Shown piece by piece: positions 35,242 to 44,630 of a DNA stretch of 64,000 bases. The translations under genes and the position numbers were made by a program. The DNA comes from an uncultured Bacteroidales bacterium. GTDB taxonomy: Bacteria; Bacteroidota; Bacteroidia; Bacteroidales; FEN-979. Position 1 is the stretch's first letter. Each line of letters begins with the position of its first letter. Where the stretch lies: positions 39,205-103,204 of the forward strand of contig CAISRB010000017.1 in assembly GCA_903887775.1 (NCBI GenBank), in the 5' to 3' direction. Below the pieces are notes generated by a model. The model was not told the origin of the DNA. It made no database searches and saw only the letters and a list, made by a program, of their open reading frames with translations.

Positions 35242-37482
35242 ATGAATGCGTCGTTAAGGAATTCAGGGATGGGCATTTGTGTGTTCATCCTTTTTTTATT
35301 TACAGGAAACGCCCGTCCGCAGGGAATTGCCGCTCCTTTGAAATTTCAGGATTCACGGCTTTCCGTTGAAGAACGGGTTAACGACTTGGTTTCCCGTCTC
35401 AGCCTGAAAGAAAAAGTTTTACAGATGCAGAATAACGCCCCGGCCATTGAAAGGCTGGGCATCCCTTCTTACAACTGGTGGAGTGAATGCCTTCACGGCG
35501 TAGCAAGGAACGGTATTGCCACAGTGTTTCCCCAGGCCATAGGCATGGCTGCAACCTGGGACCCGGAACTGATTTATCAGGAAGCGGATGTGATCTCCAC
35601 CGAAGCCCGGGCAAAATACTATGAATGTTCAACCCAGGGGAAACGCGGGATTTACCAGGGCCTGACATTCTGGTCGCCGAACATTAACATTTTCAGGGAT
35701 CCCCGATGGGGGCGCGGACAGGAAACATACGGAGAGGATCCTTTTCTCACCGGACGTATCGGCCTTTCATTTGTAAAAGGATTACAGGGAAATGACCCCA
35801 GGTATTTCAAAGTCATTGCCACGGCAAAACATTATGCCGTTCACAGCGGTCCGGAACCCTCCCGGCATAGCTTCGACGCATGGTGCAGTGAAAGAGATTT
35901 GTACGAGACCTACCTGCCTGCTTTTGAGGCCCTGGTAAGGTATGGAAAGGTTTATTCGGTGATGGGAGCATACAACAGGTTCTGGAATGAACCCTGTACG
36001 TCAAGTGATCTGCTTCTTGATAAGATCCTGAGGAAGAAATGGGGTTTTCAAGGGTATGTGACTTCCGACTGTGGTGCTATCTGGGATATTTATAACGGGC
36101 ATAAACTTCAGCCTGATGCTGTAAGGGCTTCAGTATTGGGAGTAAAAGCAGGCTGCGACCTTACCTGCGGCGACGAATACGGGAATCTTACAGATGCAGT
36201 TGCGAAAGGCTATATCAGTGAAGAAGAGATTAATGTTTCGGTGAAACGATTATTTACCGCCAGGTTCAGGCTGGGCCTGTTTGACGCGGATTCCCTGGTG
36301 CCCTGGTCAAAGATCAGGCCATCCGAAAACAACACCCCCGAACATGACCGGCTTGCTCTTAAAGTGGCAGAGGAAAGCCTGGTATTGCTGAAAAATGAGA
36401 AACATACCCTGCCCCTGGGGAAATCAATCAAAACAATAGCCGTTATCGGGCCTTATGCTGACCAGCTTTCGGTGCTTCTCGGTAATTATTGCGGGAAACC
36501 TTCAGGTCCGGTGACTTTTCTCAACGGTATCAGGCAGGTTGCCGGAAGCAAAGTGGAAGTGCTCTATGCGAAGGGAATTGATGGCCTTGAAGAATCTTTT
36601 ATCAAACAACAGGAAAAAACCCCTAATCCGGTTACCGGTTCTTCAGTGCCTGAACTTGAGTCCCAGGCCCTTCAGATCGCAGCGAAAGCTGATGTCATTG
36701 TATTTGTCGGGGGCATCTCACCATACCTCGAAGGGGAAGAGATGGATGTAACGATTCCCGGGTTCAGCGGAGGTGACAGGACCAGCCTTGACATTCCGGC
36801 AAACCAGACAACCCTGCTGAAAAAACTGAGCTGGCTGGGTAAGCCTGTCGTTGTTGTCCTCACCAACGGAAGCGCCCTGGCAGTTAACCGTGAAGCGCTT
36901 GACGTCCCTGCCATTCTGGAAGCCTGGTATCCCGGACAGCAGGGAGGAAAGGCAGTAGCGGAAGTCCTGTTTGGTCTTTACAACCCTGCCGGGCGTTTAC
37001 CTGTTACTTTTTATACCTCTGCGGATGAGCTGCCCCCGTTTACCGATTATTCGATGAAAGGCAGAACCTACAAATATTATACAGGAAAACCTCTCTGGCC
37101 TTTTGGCTTCGGTCTCAGCTATTCAAAATTCACTTATTTGGAAGCCGGTCTTGATAAAAAAGAATATTCATCCGCCGACACCATTAAACTTATTGTAAAA
37201 GTAAAAAATGAAGGACCCTTCGACGGGGACGAAGTCGTTCAGGTATATCTGAGGAAGCAGGATTCCCGCTATGAACGACCTTTAAAGGCTTTATGCGGTT
37301 TTAAACGAAAGAATATCAGTAAAGGGGCAACGGAAACTTTTATTTTACCGGTTGCTGTCAATGACCTGAGGATATTCGACCCCGGCGGCCAGGATTATTT
37401 TGTCGAACCAGGAGGATATGACTTGCTGATAGGGCCTGATTCATCTGCTCCTTTGCTAATGGCCAGGGTAAATGTAAGATGA
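35242..37482 (+). CDS. Secreted glycoside hydrolase family 3 (beta-xylosidase/glucosidase-like)
   Basis: The protein is about 746 residues from ATG 35242; a TTG at 35221 lies within 2 bp of the promoter -7 box and is unlikely. A signal peptide (GICVFILFLFTGNARPQ) precedes the GH3 N-domain with NWWSECLHGVARNG, KHYAVHSGPEPSRH and the nucleophile motif VTSDCGAIWD (Asp276). The C-terminal (alpha/beta)6 domain has SLVLLKNEKHTLPLG and GDRTSLDIPANQ, and a fibronectin-like domain ends with YDLLIGPDSS. WSECLHG and SDCG are typical of the xylosidase/arabinosidase branch. It would release monosaccharides from plant-type oligosaccharides in the periplasm. Confidence 0.9.
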   Translation: MNASLRNSGMGICVFILFLFTGNARPQGIAAPLKFQDSRLSVEERVNDLVSRLSLKEKVLQMQNNAPAIERLGIPSYNWWSECLHGVARNGIATVFPQAIGMAATWDPELIYQEADVISTEARAKYYECSTQGKRGIYQGLTFWSPNINIFRDPRWGRGQETYGEDPFLTGRIGLSFVKGLQGNDPRYFKVIATAKHYAVHSGPEPSRHSFDAWCSERDLYETYLPAFEALVRYGKVYSVMGAYNRFWNEPCTSSDLLLDKILRKKWGFQGYVTSDCGAIWDIYNGHKLQPDAVRASVLGVKAGCDLTCGDEYGNLTDAVAKGYISEEEINVSVKRLFTARFRLGLFDADSLVPWSKIRPSENNTPEHDRLALKVAEESLVLLKNEKHTLPLGKSIKTIAVIGPYADQLSVLLGNYCGKPSGPVTFLNGIRQVAGSKVEVLYAKGIDGLEESFIKQQEKTPNPVTGSSVPELESQALQIAAKADVIVFVGGISPYLEGEEMDVTIPGFSGGDRTSLDIPANQTTLLKKLSWLGKPVVVVLTNGSALAVNREALDVPAILEAWYPGQQGGKAVAEVLFGLYNPAGRLPVTFYTSADELPPFTDYSMKGRTYKYYTGKPLWPFGFGLSYSKFTYLEAGLDKKEYSSADTIKLIVKVKNEGPFDGDEVVQVYLRKQDSRYERPLKALCGFKRKNISKGATETFILPVAVNDLRIFDPGGQDYFVEPGGYDLLIGPDSSAPLLMARVNVR

Positions 37483-37541
37483 CAATCCTGTGATCTGAAA
37501 TTTAATTATTTAATAAATAGTGCTGAATACAAAAATTATCG

Positions 37542-37549
37542 TATCTTTG
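37542..37549 (+). promoter_or_regulatory. -7 promoter motif for cold-shock gene
   Basis: TATCTTTG followed by CAC matches TAnnTTTG and lies 24 bp upstream of the ATG at 37573, giving a very short leader. Confidence 0.7.
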
Positions 37550-37572
37550 CACAAATTTTAAATTATATTATT

Positions 37573-37764
37573 ATGAATAAAGGTGTTGTCAAATTCTTTA
37601 ACAACAGTAAAGGATTTGGATTTATCAAAGACGAAGAGTCTAACAAAGAGTATTTTGTTCACGCATCAGGTCTTATTGATGAAATAAGGGAAAATGATGA
37701 AGTAACATTCACTCTTCAGGAAGGAAAAAAAGGATTAAATGCTGTAAATGTTAAATTAGCTTAA
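37573..37764 (+). CDS. cspA: Cold-shock protein CspA family
   Basis: The 63-residue single cold-shock domain carries RNP1 KGFGFI and RNP2 YFVHAS. It binds single-stranded RNA or DNA and prevents secondary structure, acting as an RNA chaperone. The length is that of the short Bacteroidota Csp form, ending NAVNVKLA. It is monocistronic, with its own promoter motif at 37542 and a good terminator at 37799. Unlike E. coli cspA it has a very short leader, so the long thermosensing 5' UTR is absent. Confidence 0.95.
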   Translation: MNKGVVKFFNNSKGFGFIKDEESNKEYFVHASGLIDEIRENDEVTFTLQEGKKGLNAVNVKLA

Positions 37765-37798
37765 ATAGCTTTTTACTTTACGATATTTTAAGATCTTT

Positions 37799-37830
37799 AG
37801 GCTGTCTCAAAATAAGAGACGGCCTTTTTC
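37799..37830 (+). terminator. Rho-independent terminator of cspA
   Basis: AGGCTGTCTC (37799-37808) pairs with GAGACGGCCT (37816-37825) around a 7-nt loop, with one G-U pair, followed by TTTTT. It is 35 bp after the cspA stop. Confidence 0.9.
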
Positions 37831-37898
37831 TTTTTACAGCCGGGCGCTAAATAAGCGGATAGCAGGATCAGGAATTCAATGCCCGGGATGAATGACCA

Positions 37899-40800
37899 TT
37901 AATGAACTGTAAGGCCAAACTTTATCAGTTTACTCAACAAAACATCCTGCTCAAATGGTTTCGTAATATAATCACTGCATCCGGCTTCCAGTGCTATTTT
38001 TTCATCCCCGCTCATGGCATAAGCGGTGATCGCAATGATCGGAAGATCTTTCCTGAATGATTTAATTTTGCGAGTAGCTTCCAATCCATCCATCACCGGC
38101 ATCTTCAGGTCCATCAACACCAGTGAGATTTCCGGATGCTCATAACACTGTTCAACAGCTTCTTTCCCATTTTTTGCCAATAACACATTACCTGTTAATT
38201 TCTTTAAAAACGCTTTAAGCAACAGTAAATTTGATTCATCATCTTCAGCAATCATAACTGTGCTGCCCGTAACAGGGGCTTCCAAACTAACCGGTTCAAG
38301 TATCATAATTTCTTCCTTCATCTCTTCACAAGGGATTGTAAAGAAAACTGTTGAACCTTTGTTCTTTTCTGACTCTACACGCATTTCGCCTCCAAGTAAC
38401 CGTACAAAGCCCTGTGCAATAGATAACCCGAGCCCGCTGCCGTCATGAGTTCTGGAAGGCGATAATTCTTCCTGAACGAAGCTTTCAAAAATTATTGAGA
38501 TCGCTTCCCTGGAAATACCTATTCCTGTGTCTGTCACATAAAATTCAAATGCTCCCGAAAGCACTTTAAAGCCAAATGTAATCTCGCCCTGAATCGTAAA
38601 TTTGATGGCATTATCAATCAAATGTGACAAAGTTTTCCGGAATAGCGTTTCATCGGAATGGAATAAGATGTTTTCAGTATTCCCGGGAATCTGAAGATGC
38701 AACCCGATATTTTTACTGATACAAATTGCCTGAAATTCATCTTTAAGGTGATTTAAGATCTGGTTCAGGTCTATCAATTTTCGTTTCACCTCCATATTTC
38801 CGGAAACGATCAGAGAAATATCCATATAGTTGGTGACCGTGCTTAGCAGTCTTCTGCTACTGGTTGTAATGAATGTATGATATTGTTCTTTTTCTTCCTG
38901 GGTGACATCCGGTTGCAGAATTAAATTGCTGAAACCAAGAATTCCATTCAGGGGGGTACGAACTTCGTGTGATATGTTATTCATAAAAGCTGTTTTCAGG
39001 CGGTTGCCTGCTTCCGCTTTCACAAAGGCTTCTTTCAAGACTTTTTCCGCTTGTTTGCGCTGCATAATAGCTAATGTTTGAGCTACTATGGAGGCCATCG
39101 TGCTGGCAAACGATTCCTCGTCAGAATACCAACTGCGTTTTTCACCGGTATGCTCGAGGCATATGACCCCCTTCAAATCACCTTCTAAATAAATTCCGGC
39201 ATCAAGCATTGAATTTATTCCAATCGGAACAAGATAACCCTCTGTAAACTCGCTGGTGCGCAAATCATTTTGGGCATCGTCAGCATTTATCCTGCTTTCA
39301 CGATTGATGGCTTCAAAATAGCGGGGATAATCTGTATATTTAAGAATTGTGCCGGAAGTATGTGTTTTTGTTTTATTCTCAAACAGCGAGATACATTGCA
39401 ATCCTGTTTTATCATCTGATAGCAACCAGATACTTACACGTTCTACCTGGATCGCTGCAGCTACTTCTTCTGTAAGTTTTTGAAAAGAACTTGTAAGGTC
39501 GCCAAATGAGATTATCTCATCCTCCATAATCCTTGCGATTGCATTACGCTGCCGGCGTGCACGTTCCTGGTTTTTCGAAAGTATCGTTTCCGCTAACTTG
39601 CGTTCGGTGATATCTCTTAAAGAAGTAACCCTGACCGTTTTTCCTTTATACTGCATCATTTTCCCGTGTAAAACGCAAGGGAATTTTGTCCCGTCTTTTC
39701 TTAAAGCAGTCGATTCATAAGGCTCTTCATAGCCCGAAAGGATTTTATTCATTACCATTTCCCTGTCTTCAGGCACTATCCATTCAGTTCCGTATCTGCC
39801 AATAGCTTCTTCGGAAGTATAACCAAACAGTGTTTCCGCAATTTGGTTTTGCTCAATGCAAATACCATTTTCTGAGATGAAGATTGCTTCAAAGGCTGCT
39901 TCACTTAGTCCCCGGTACTTTTCCCTGCTCTCTTCAATTTCTTCTTCTGCCTTCTTCCGCTCGGTTATGTCTTCAATGATGCCAACACCACCGTGAACTT
40001 GTCCTGGTCCGGAATCCATAGGTGCAAAAAGAGCCCTCACAGGAGTACTTTTTTTTGCGGTTACAGAATGGTAGATACCTTCATATAATCCGACACTCCC
40101 TGTCAGAGCGTTCTTAACAGCTGAAATCATTTTTTGATCAGGCAGGCTGAGCAAATCGAGGCCTATTAGCTTTCCCCGTGAAGACCCGATAATCTGGACA
40201 AAAATGTCATTGCAGGCAACAATAATGCCATTTTCATCAAAGTAAAAGAGGCCCATCGGCACATACTCAAAAATTAAACGATATTTTTCCTCGCTCTCCC
40301 GCAAAAGATCCTCCGCCTGTTTGCGCTCGGTTATCTCTTTATTAAGCGACTTATTCTTTGTTTTTATTCTTAATAAAAAAAGGAATGCCAATAGAAATAA
40401 AACAGTTAACACACTTGATTCAAGTACTTCAAATAATAAGATATTATCCCACGACTTTGAGTTAAAATCCATTCCAAATACGGCAAAGGTCTTGCCTGTA
40501 ATCTCATCTTTTATAGGAATAAGCGGACTTGTCCATGTTCCCCATCTATCGGTAACGTTACTTGTAATTAGCTCTTTCCCATCCCTAAATGGCTGTTTAT
40601 CTTCTGATGTTGCTTCTGTATATTCTTGTCCGGGCGGTGAATAATCTTTTGAATCCTCAGGTTCGGAATCTGCAATAAAGTATATTTTGCCGTTTCGTTC
40701 AGTGTATATATACGCAAATCTTGCTTTCGGGTTGATGCGGATTATTTCTTTTAAAATGTTTTTTATACCCCGATACTGCGGCTTATCGATATCGCCAGCC

Positions 40801-40997
40801 TTTGCTTCAAGCGTTTTTAAATCTTCTTTTGGCAATGTTGTTTTAATGGATCTGGCAATTTGCAATACATTTTCAGATTGCTCATTTTCAATTCTCATCC
40901 AGTTATACCAGACATACAGCAAACCTAAAACCGTAATTATCAGAAACAGAAATATTTCCGGCATTGCTTTTTTTACGGTCTGATTTTGCTTTTGCAT
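37899..40997 (-). CDS. Membrane hybrid histidine kinase, sensor-PAS-PAS-GAF-HK-REC
   Basis: This 1032-residue protein has two membrane helices (EIFLFLIITVLGLLYVWYNW and LTVLFLLAFLFLLRIK) bracketing a ~160-residue periplasmic sensor with Cache-like features (ARFAYIYTERNGKIYFIAD, FAVFGMDFNSKSWD). Cytoplasmic PAS domains (~235-350, ~360-475), a GAF domain (~490-650), HisKA with NISHEVRTPLNG (His677), HATPase and a receiver with Asp963 follow. It probably senses an extracellular ligand and passes phosphate through its own receiver. The first PAS is clearly homologous to PAS1 of the kinase at 19782 (IIGSSR, YEGIYHSVT). No partner regulator is adjacent. Confidence 0.9.
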   Translation of the reverse strand: MQKQNQTVKKAMPEIFLFLIITVLGLLYVWYNWMRIENEQSENVLQIARSIKTTLPKEDLKTLEAKAGDIDKPQYRGIKNILKEIIRINPKARFAYIYTERNGKIYFIADSEPEDSKDYSPPGQEYTEATSEDKQPFRDGKELITSNVTDRWGTWTSPLIPIKDEITGKTFAVFGMDFNSKSWDNILLFEVLESSVLTVLFLLAFLFLLRIKTKNKSLNKEITERKQAEDLLRESEEKYRLIFEYVPMGLFYFDENGIIVACNDIFVQIIGSSRGKLIGLDLLSLPDQKMISAVKNALTGSVGLYEGIYHSVTAKKSTPVRALFAPMDSGPGQVHGGVGIIEDITERKKAEEEIEESREKYRGLSEAAFEAIFISENGICIEQNQIAETLFGYTSEEAIGRYGTEWIVPEDREMVMNKILSGYEEPYESTALRKDGTKFPCVLHGKMMQYKGKTVRVTSLRDITERKLAETILSKNQERARRQRNAIARIMEDEIISFGDLTSSFQKLTEEVAAAIQVERVSIWLLSDDKTGLQCISLFENKTKTHTSGTILKYTDYPRYFEAINRESRINADDAQNDLRTSEFTEGYLVPIGINSMLDAGIYLEGDLKGVICLEHTGEKRSWYSDEESFASTMASIVAQTLAIMQRKQAEKVLKEAFVKAEAGNRLKTAFMNNISHEVRTPLNGILGFSNLILQPDVTQEEKEQYHTFITTSSRRLLSTVTNYMDISLIVSGNMEVKRKLIDLNQILNHLKDEFQAICISKNIGLHLQIPGNTENILFHSDETLFRKTLSHLIDNAIKFTIQGEITFGFKVLSGAFEFYVTDTGIGISREAISIIFESFVQEELSPSRTHDGSGLGLSIAQGFVRLLGGEMRVESEKNKGSTVFFTIPCEEMKEEIMILEPVSLEAPVTGSTVMIAEDDESNLLLLKAFLKKLTGNVLLAKNGKEAVEQCYEHPEISLVLMDLKMPVMDGLEATRKIKSFRKDLPIIAITAYAMSGDEKIALEAGCSDYITKPFEQDVLLSKLIKFGLTVH

Positions 40998-41189
40998 AAA
41001 AAAGGCTTACGTCTTTGTTTTACTCATGATCGTTTTTTGTCCCCCTGTTTTCCTGATCCGGTCTGATGCTTATGTTCATAGGGATTCTGAAGATATTTTT
41101 GCTCTGGCACAGGGAGAATTAAACAGTAAGCAATTTACATATTTTTTTATATTAACCGGAACGAAATATGTTGAGACTTGAAAAATATT
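40998..41189. other. Divergent intergenic region, no gene seen
   Basis: This lies between the divergent kinase genes. It is AT-rich with no ORF of interest and no convincing TAnnTTTG. It leads into leader element copy B. Confidence 0.5.
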
Positions 41190-41289
41190 ATGAAATACAC
41201 ATACTAAGCAGCTTAATGCAAACCGGGAATGATAATATGGGTATTCCATCTGACCAATTTGAAAAAATAAATATTAACAGATGAAACGA
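41190..41289 (+). promoter_or_regulatory. Conserved ~98-bp leader element, copy B
   Basis: It aligns end to end with 10796-10893, including TATGGGTATTCCAT (41235-41248) and the closing ATGAAACGA (41281-41289). The inverted repeat is present but imperfect (AATACACATA against TATGGGTATT). Here the closing ATG opens a 29-codon reading frame whose TGA (41368-41370) overlaps the kinase ATG (41367), so the element may sit in front of a translated leader. Confidence 0.7.
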
Positions 41290-41370
41290 TGCAGGAATAT
41301 GCACGGTTTTCGGGTCTTTATAATTGAAAAATTCTACATTTGTTTCACCGAATTAAACCCACTGCAATGA
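41281..41370 (+). CDS. Possible 29-residue leader peptide before TPR kinase
   Basis: The frame starts at the ATG that ends leader copy B and reads MKRCRNMHGFRVF and onward. It stops with TGA overlapping the ATG of the kinase in an ATGA arrangement. This layout allows translational coupling. The peptide has no recognisable domain and may be fortuitous. Confidence 0.35.
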   Translation: MKRCRNMHGFRVFIIEKFYICFTELNPLQ

Positions 41371-44132
41371 CACCCAGGATGTTTTTTTTAACAATTGTTA
41401 TCTGTGTACTTTCCCTCGCAGCGGGTTTTTCCCAAAACAAAAGTAACATCTACCCTCTCCGAAGCGAACTGAAAAAGGTCGGCGCCCTTCAGAAACAGGA
41501 GGGCTATAAACCATCTCCTTCGATGGATTCAACAAGGACCAAGATACTGAATGGCACCGCCCTGGAATATTTAAACTTTAATCCTGACAGTGCCCTCATC
41601 TTTGCCCGGCAGGAGCTCTCACTGGCAGAAAAAACCGGATTAAAGAAGGATATCGCGCGGGAGCATTGGTATATAGGCTTATTGTATAGTTCCCTGGGAA
41701 ATTTTCCTGAAGCTTTAAAAAATTATTACACCTGCCTGAAGTTGCAGGAGGAAATCGGGAATAAAAATGGGATTGCGAATGTTGATGTCTCGATCGGGAT
41801 GATTTATTATAACCAGGGCATTTATACTGAAGCATTAACAAATTTCAATGTTTCCCTAAAGCTGTTCGCTGAAACCGGAGATAAGACAGGAATGGCGTGG
41901 GTCTACGGTAATATCGGGGCTGTCTGTTCGGCCCAGGGTAAATACATTCCAGCCATTAACTTTATCGTTACCGGATTGAAGATATTCGAAGAACTTGGGA
42001 TGAAGGAGGCCGTTGCAGGTTCTTATTATTCTCTGGGGTCTATCACTCTTTCGCTTGGCAATTATTCGGAATCACTGAAGAATTGTTTTACAGCTCTGAA
42101 TTACCGTGATGTGAAAATAAATCCTGATGGTGTTGCGGATATTTATTTGCTGATCGGCCAGGTTTACGAAAAAAAAGGTATGTTGCAGGAAGCCCTGGGT
42201 TACGAATTAAGAGGTCTTAACCTGGCTTCAGGGACAAAAAACAAGGCCCTGTTAAAAAAGGCGAATGCAAACCTTGCATCTGTTTATTACAGGCTTGGCA
42301 GTTATAAAGCCGCTTATGACCATGAAATACTGTTTCAAGAGCTCAACGATTCCCTGTACAGCAGCGAAAACCAAAACAGGATGGCTTCTTTGAAGATGCA
42401 ATATGAATTTGACAAGAAGGTGCAGGCCGACAGTATTGAGCGCTCCCATGAAAACAAAATTAACCTGCTGAACCTTCAGAAACAAAAAACATATACAGGT
42501 ATGGGTATCGCCGGGTTTATCCTGGTGATGCTACTGTTGTTTTTTGTCTATCGTAACTATACCAACCAGCGTAAAGCCACCGCAGAAATGGCTATTGCAA
42601 GGCATCGTGCCGAACAGTCTGAACAATTCGAGCAGCAGTTCCTGGCTAAAATGAGCCATGAGATCCGCACACCGATGAATGCCGTGATGGGGATGACCGA
42701 CCTGCTTATCGATAAGCATCCCAGGGATGATCAGCAGGCTTACCTTGAGGGGATCAAAAAGTCGTCGGTGATATTGTTGCATATCCTTAACGACATCCTG
42801 GACCTCTCGAAAATAGAGGCGGGAAAAATGGAATTTGAAAAGATTGACTTCTCGCTGGCAGGCATGCTCGACCTGGTTAACCAGACTTTAAGGCATAAGG
42901 CTGAGGAAAAGGGGTTGGATCTGAAAGTAATTATGGAAGATAATATACCTGATGTGCGCCTTGGCGATCCTTTCCGCCTGAACCAGGTATTGATCAACCT
43001 TGCCGGGAATGCCATAAAATTCACCGGGAAAGGAAGTGTGTCCATTGAGGTCAGAAAGGGCGCCGGGGATAGCCAGATCATATTTTCGATTAGTGATACC
43101 GGGATCGGTATTCCCGAAGATAAGTTGAACACGGTGTTTGAAAGTTTTACCCAGGCCAGCGCTTCTGATACAAGAAGGTTTGGGGGAACGGGATTGGGGC
43201 TTTCGATCAGCAAACAGATGGTGGAACTGATGGGAGGTAATATTTCAGTCAGTAGCAGGGAAGGCGCAGGAACTACTTTCTCTTTTGAGATCCTTTGCCC
43301 TGCCGGCTCCGAAGAAAGACTGAATGAGCAGAAAATCACTGAACAGATTGACGGCAGCATACTTGACGGATTAAAAATACTGCTTGTTGACGATAATGAA
43401 TATAACCGCATTGTGGCAGGCGATACCTTAAAATCCAAAGCAGGCATCAATATAACAGAAGCTGTAAATGGACTTGAGGCTCTTGAATTGATGGGTCAGC
43501 AGGATTTTGATTTGGTGCTGATGGATGTACAGATGCCGGTGATGGATGGGCATGAAGCCACGCGACGGATACGGACGACCTTATCTGCACCCAAAAATCA
43601 GACTCCTGTAATTGCATTAACTGCAAGCGTAATCCGCAGCGACCTGGACAAATGCATTGAATCGGGGATGAATGATTATATCGCGAAACCGGTTAAAGCA
43701 TCCCAGCTGATTTCGGTTATTGCAAAAGCAACGGGCAGAGAGATACGGTTTTCTGAAAAGAAAATTATCAAGGCAGTACCCGGAAGAAAAAAAGATTCCC
43801 ATGTAAGTGATCTTGCCTATCTTACAAAATTCTGTGAGAATGACAGCCAAAGAATGCAAAAGTATATAGCAATGTTCCTGGCTTCAGCACAACCCCTGAT
43901 AGAAAAGATCAATACTGCAATGGACCATGAAGATCTGCAGGAGATCGCAAGCCAGGTGCATGGTCATAAAACAAAGTTCATCATGATGGGGATGCAGGAT
44001 GTAAAAAATCTTGCTGATATTATTGAAATGCAATGCCGGGAAGGGAAAAACCCCGGTGAGGTCAGGGAAAATGTCAGGAATCTCACTCAGCAGATAGGAG
44101 AAGCCATATCGGAACTAAAAGCAATCAGTTAA
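41367..44132 (+). CDS. TPR-containing hybrid histidine kinase with receiver and HPt domains
   Basis: About 922 residues are read from ATG 41367; a TTG at 41340 and an ATG at 41379 are alternatives. A signal peptide (FFLTIVICVLSLAAGFSQ) precedes six or so periplasmic TPR repeats (~60-330), e.g. NFPEALKNYYTCLKLQEEIG. A membrane helix (MGIAGFILVMLLLFFVYRNY), HisKA with MSHEIRTPMNA (His431), HATPase, a receiver with Asp720 (LVLMDVQMPVMDG) and a C-terminal HPt (HGHK, His865) follow. This is a self-contained phosphorelay. It is followed by a single-domain regulator 42 bp later, the likely phosphate acceptor. Its leader resembles that of the propeller operon. Confidence 0.9.
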   Translation: MTPRMFFLTIVICVLSLAAGFSQNKSNIYPLRSELKKVGALQKQEGYKPSPSMDSTRTKILNGTALEYLNFNPDSALIFARQELSLAEKTGLKKDIAREHWYIGLLYSSLGNFPEALKNYYTCLKLQEEIGNKNGIANVDVSIGMIYYNQGIYTEALTNFNVSLKLFAETGDKTGMAWVYGNIGAVCSAQGKYIPAINFIVTGLKIFEELGMKEAVAGSYYSLGSITLSLGNYSESLKNCFTALNYRDVKINPDGVADIYLLIGQVYEKKGMLQEALGYELRGLNLASGTKNKALLKKANANLASVYYRLGSYKAAYDHEILFQELNDSLYSSENQNRMASLKMQYEFDKKVQADSIERSHENKINLLNLQKQKTYTGMGIAGFILVMLLLFFVYRNYTNQRKATAEMAIARHRAEQSEQFEQQFLAKMSHEIRTPMNAVMGMTDLLIDKHPRDDQQAYLEGIKKSSVILLHILNDILDLSKIEAGKMEFEKIDFSLAGMLDLVNQTLRHKAEEKGLDLKVIMEDNIPDVRLGDPFRLNQVLINLAGNAIKFTGKGSVSIEVRKGAGDSQIIFSISDTGIGIPEDKLNTVFESFTQASASDTRRFGGTGLGLSISKQMVELMGGNISVSSREGAGTTFSFEILCPAGSEERLNEQKITEQIDGSILDGLKILLVDDNEYNRIVAGDTLKSKAGINITEAVNGLEALELMGQQDFDLVLMDVQMPVMDGHEATRRIRTTLSAPKNQTPVIALTASVIRSDLDKCIESGMNDYIAKPVKASQLISVIAKATGREIRFSEKKIIKAVPGRKKDSHVSDLAYLTKFCENDSQRMQKYIAMFLASAQPLIEKINTAMDHEDLQEIASQVHGHKTKFIMMGMQDVKNLADIIEMQCREGKNPGEVRENVRNLTQQIGEAISELKAIS

Positions 44133-44173
44133 TTCAAAAAGATTGGCTAATTTTGGATATAAAAATTAAGGTC

Positions 44174-44560
44174 ATGGAAGTAGCGAAACCCAAAAAGATA
44201 TTCGTCGTAGATGATGACACCATGCTGACGGAAGCAATTAAAGACTGGCTTACAAGGAATGTTCCTCACCAGGTTTCAATTTTTAACACCGGTGAAGATT
44301 GTTTAAAACACCTTTATGAAAAACCGGAGGTAGTCGTCCTTGATTATTTTCTGAACACTGTTTCAAAAGATGCTGCAAACGGGATCGAAATACTCAAGGC
44401 TATTAAAAAATATGATCCTTCCATTCATGTGATCATCCTTTCAAGCCAGGAGCATTACGGCATTGCTGTTCAAACGATCCAGAAAGGGGCTGAACAGTAT
44501 GTGATTAAAGATGAGAAGGCTTTTGAAAAAATCGCATCCCTGATCAATGAATTAAGGTAA
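44174..44560 (+). CDS. Single-domain response regulator
   Basis: The 128-residue stand-alone receiver starts at ATG 44174 (an upstream TTG at 44153 is less likely). The acidic pocket is DDD (13-15), the phosphoacceptor is Asp57 in VVVLDYFLN, the conserved Ser is in VIILSSQ and the Lys is in VIKDEKAF. There is no output domain. It lies directly after the TPR hybrid kinase with an HPt domain and is its most likely partner; output would be by protein-protein contact. Confidence 0.9.
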   Translation: MEVAKPKKIFVVDDDTMLTEAIKDWLTRNVPHQVSIFNTGEDCLKHLYEKPEVVVLDYFLNTVSKDAANGIEILKAIKKYDPSIHVIILSSQEHYGIAVQTIQKGAEQYVIKDEKAFEKIASLINELR

Positions 44561-44630
44561 GCCGGAATCAGCCTGAATGCCCGGGTTGTATTAGAGTTGT
44601 TCAGCAAAGTATGATTAAACAGGTGCCATT

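Noticed and set aside
42740..43450. 236-codon minus-strand ORF
   Set aside because: It is antisense to the HATPase/receiver region of the TPR kinase; a shadow of conserved coding sequence.
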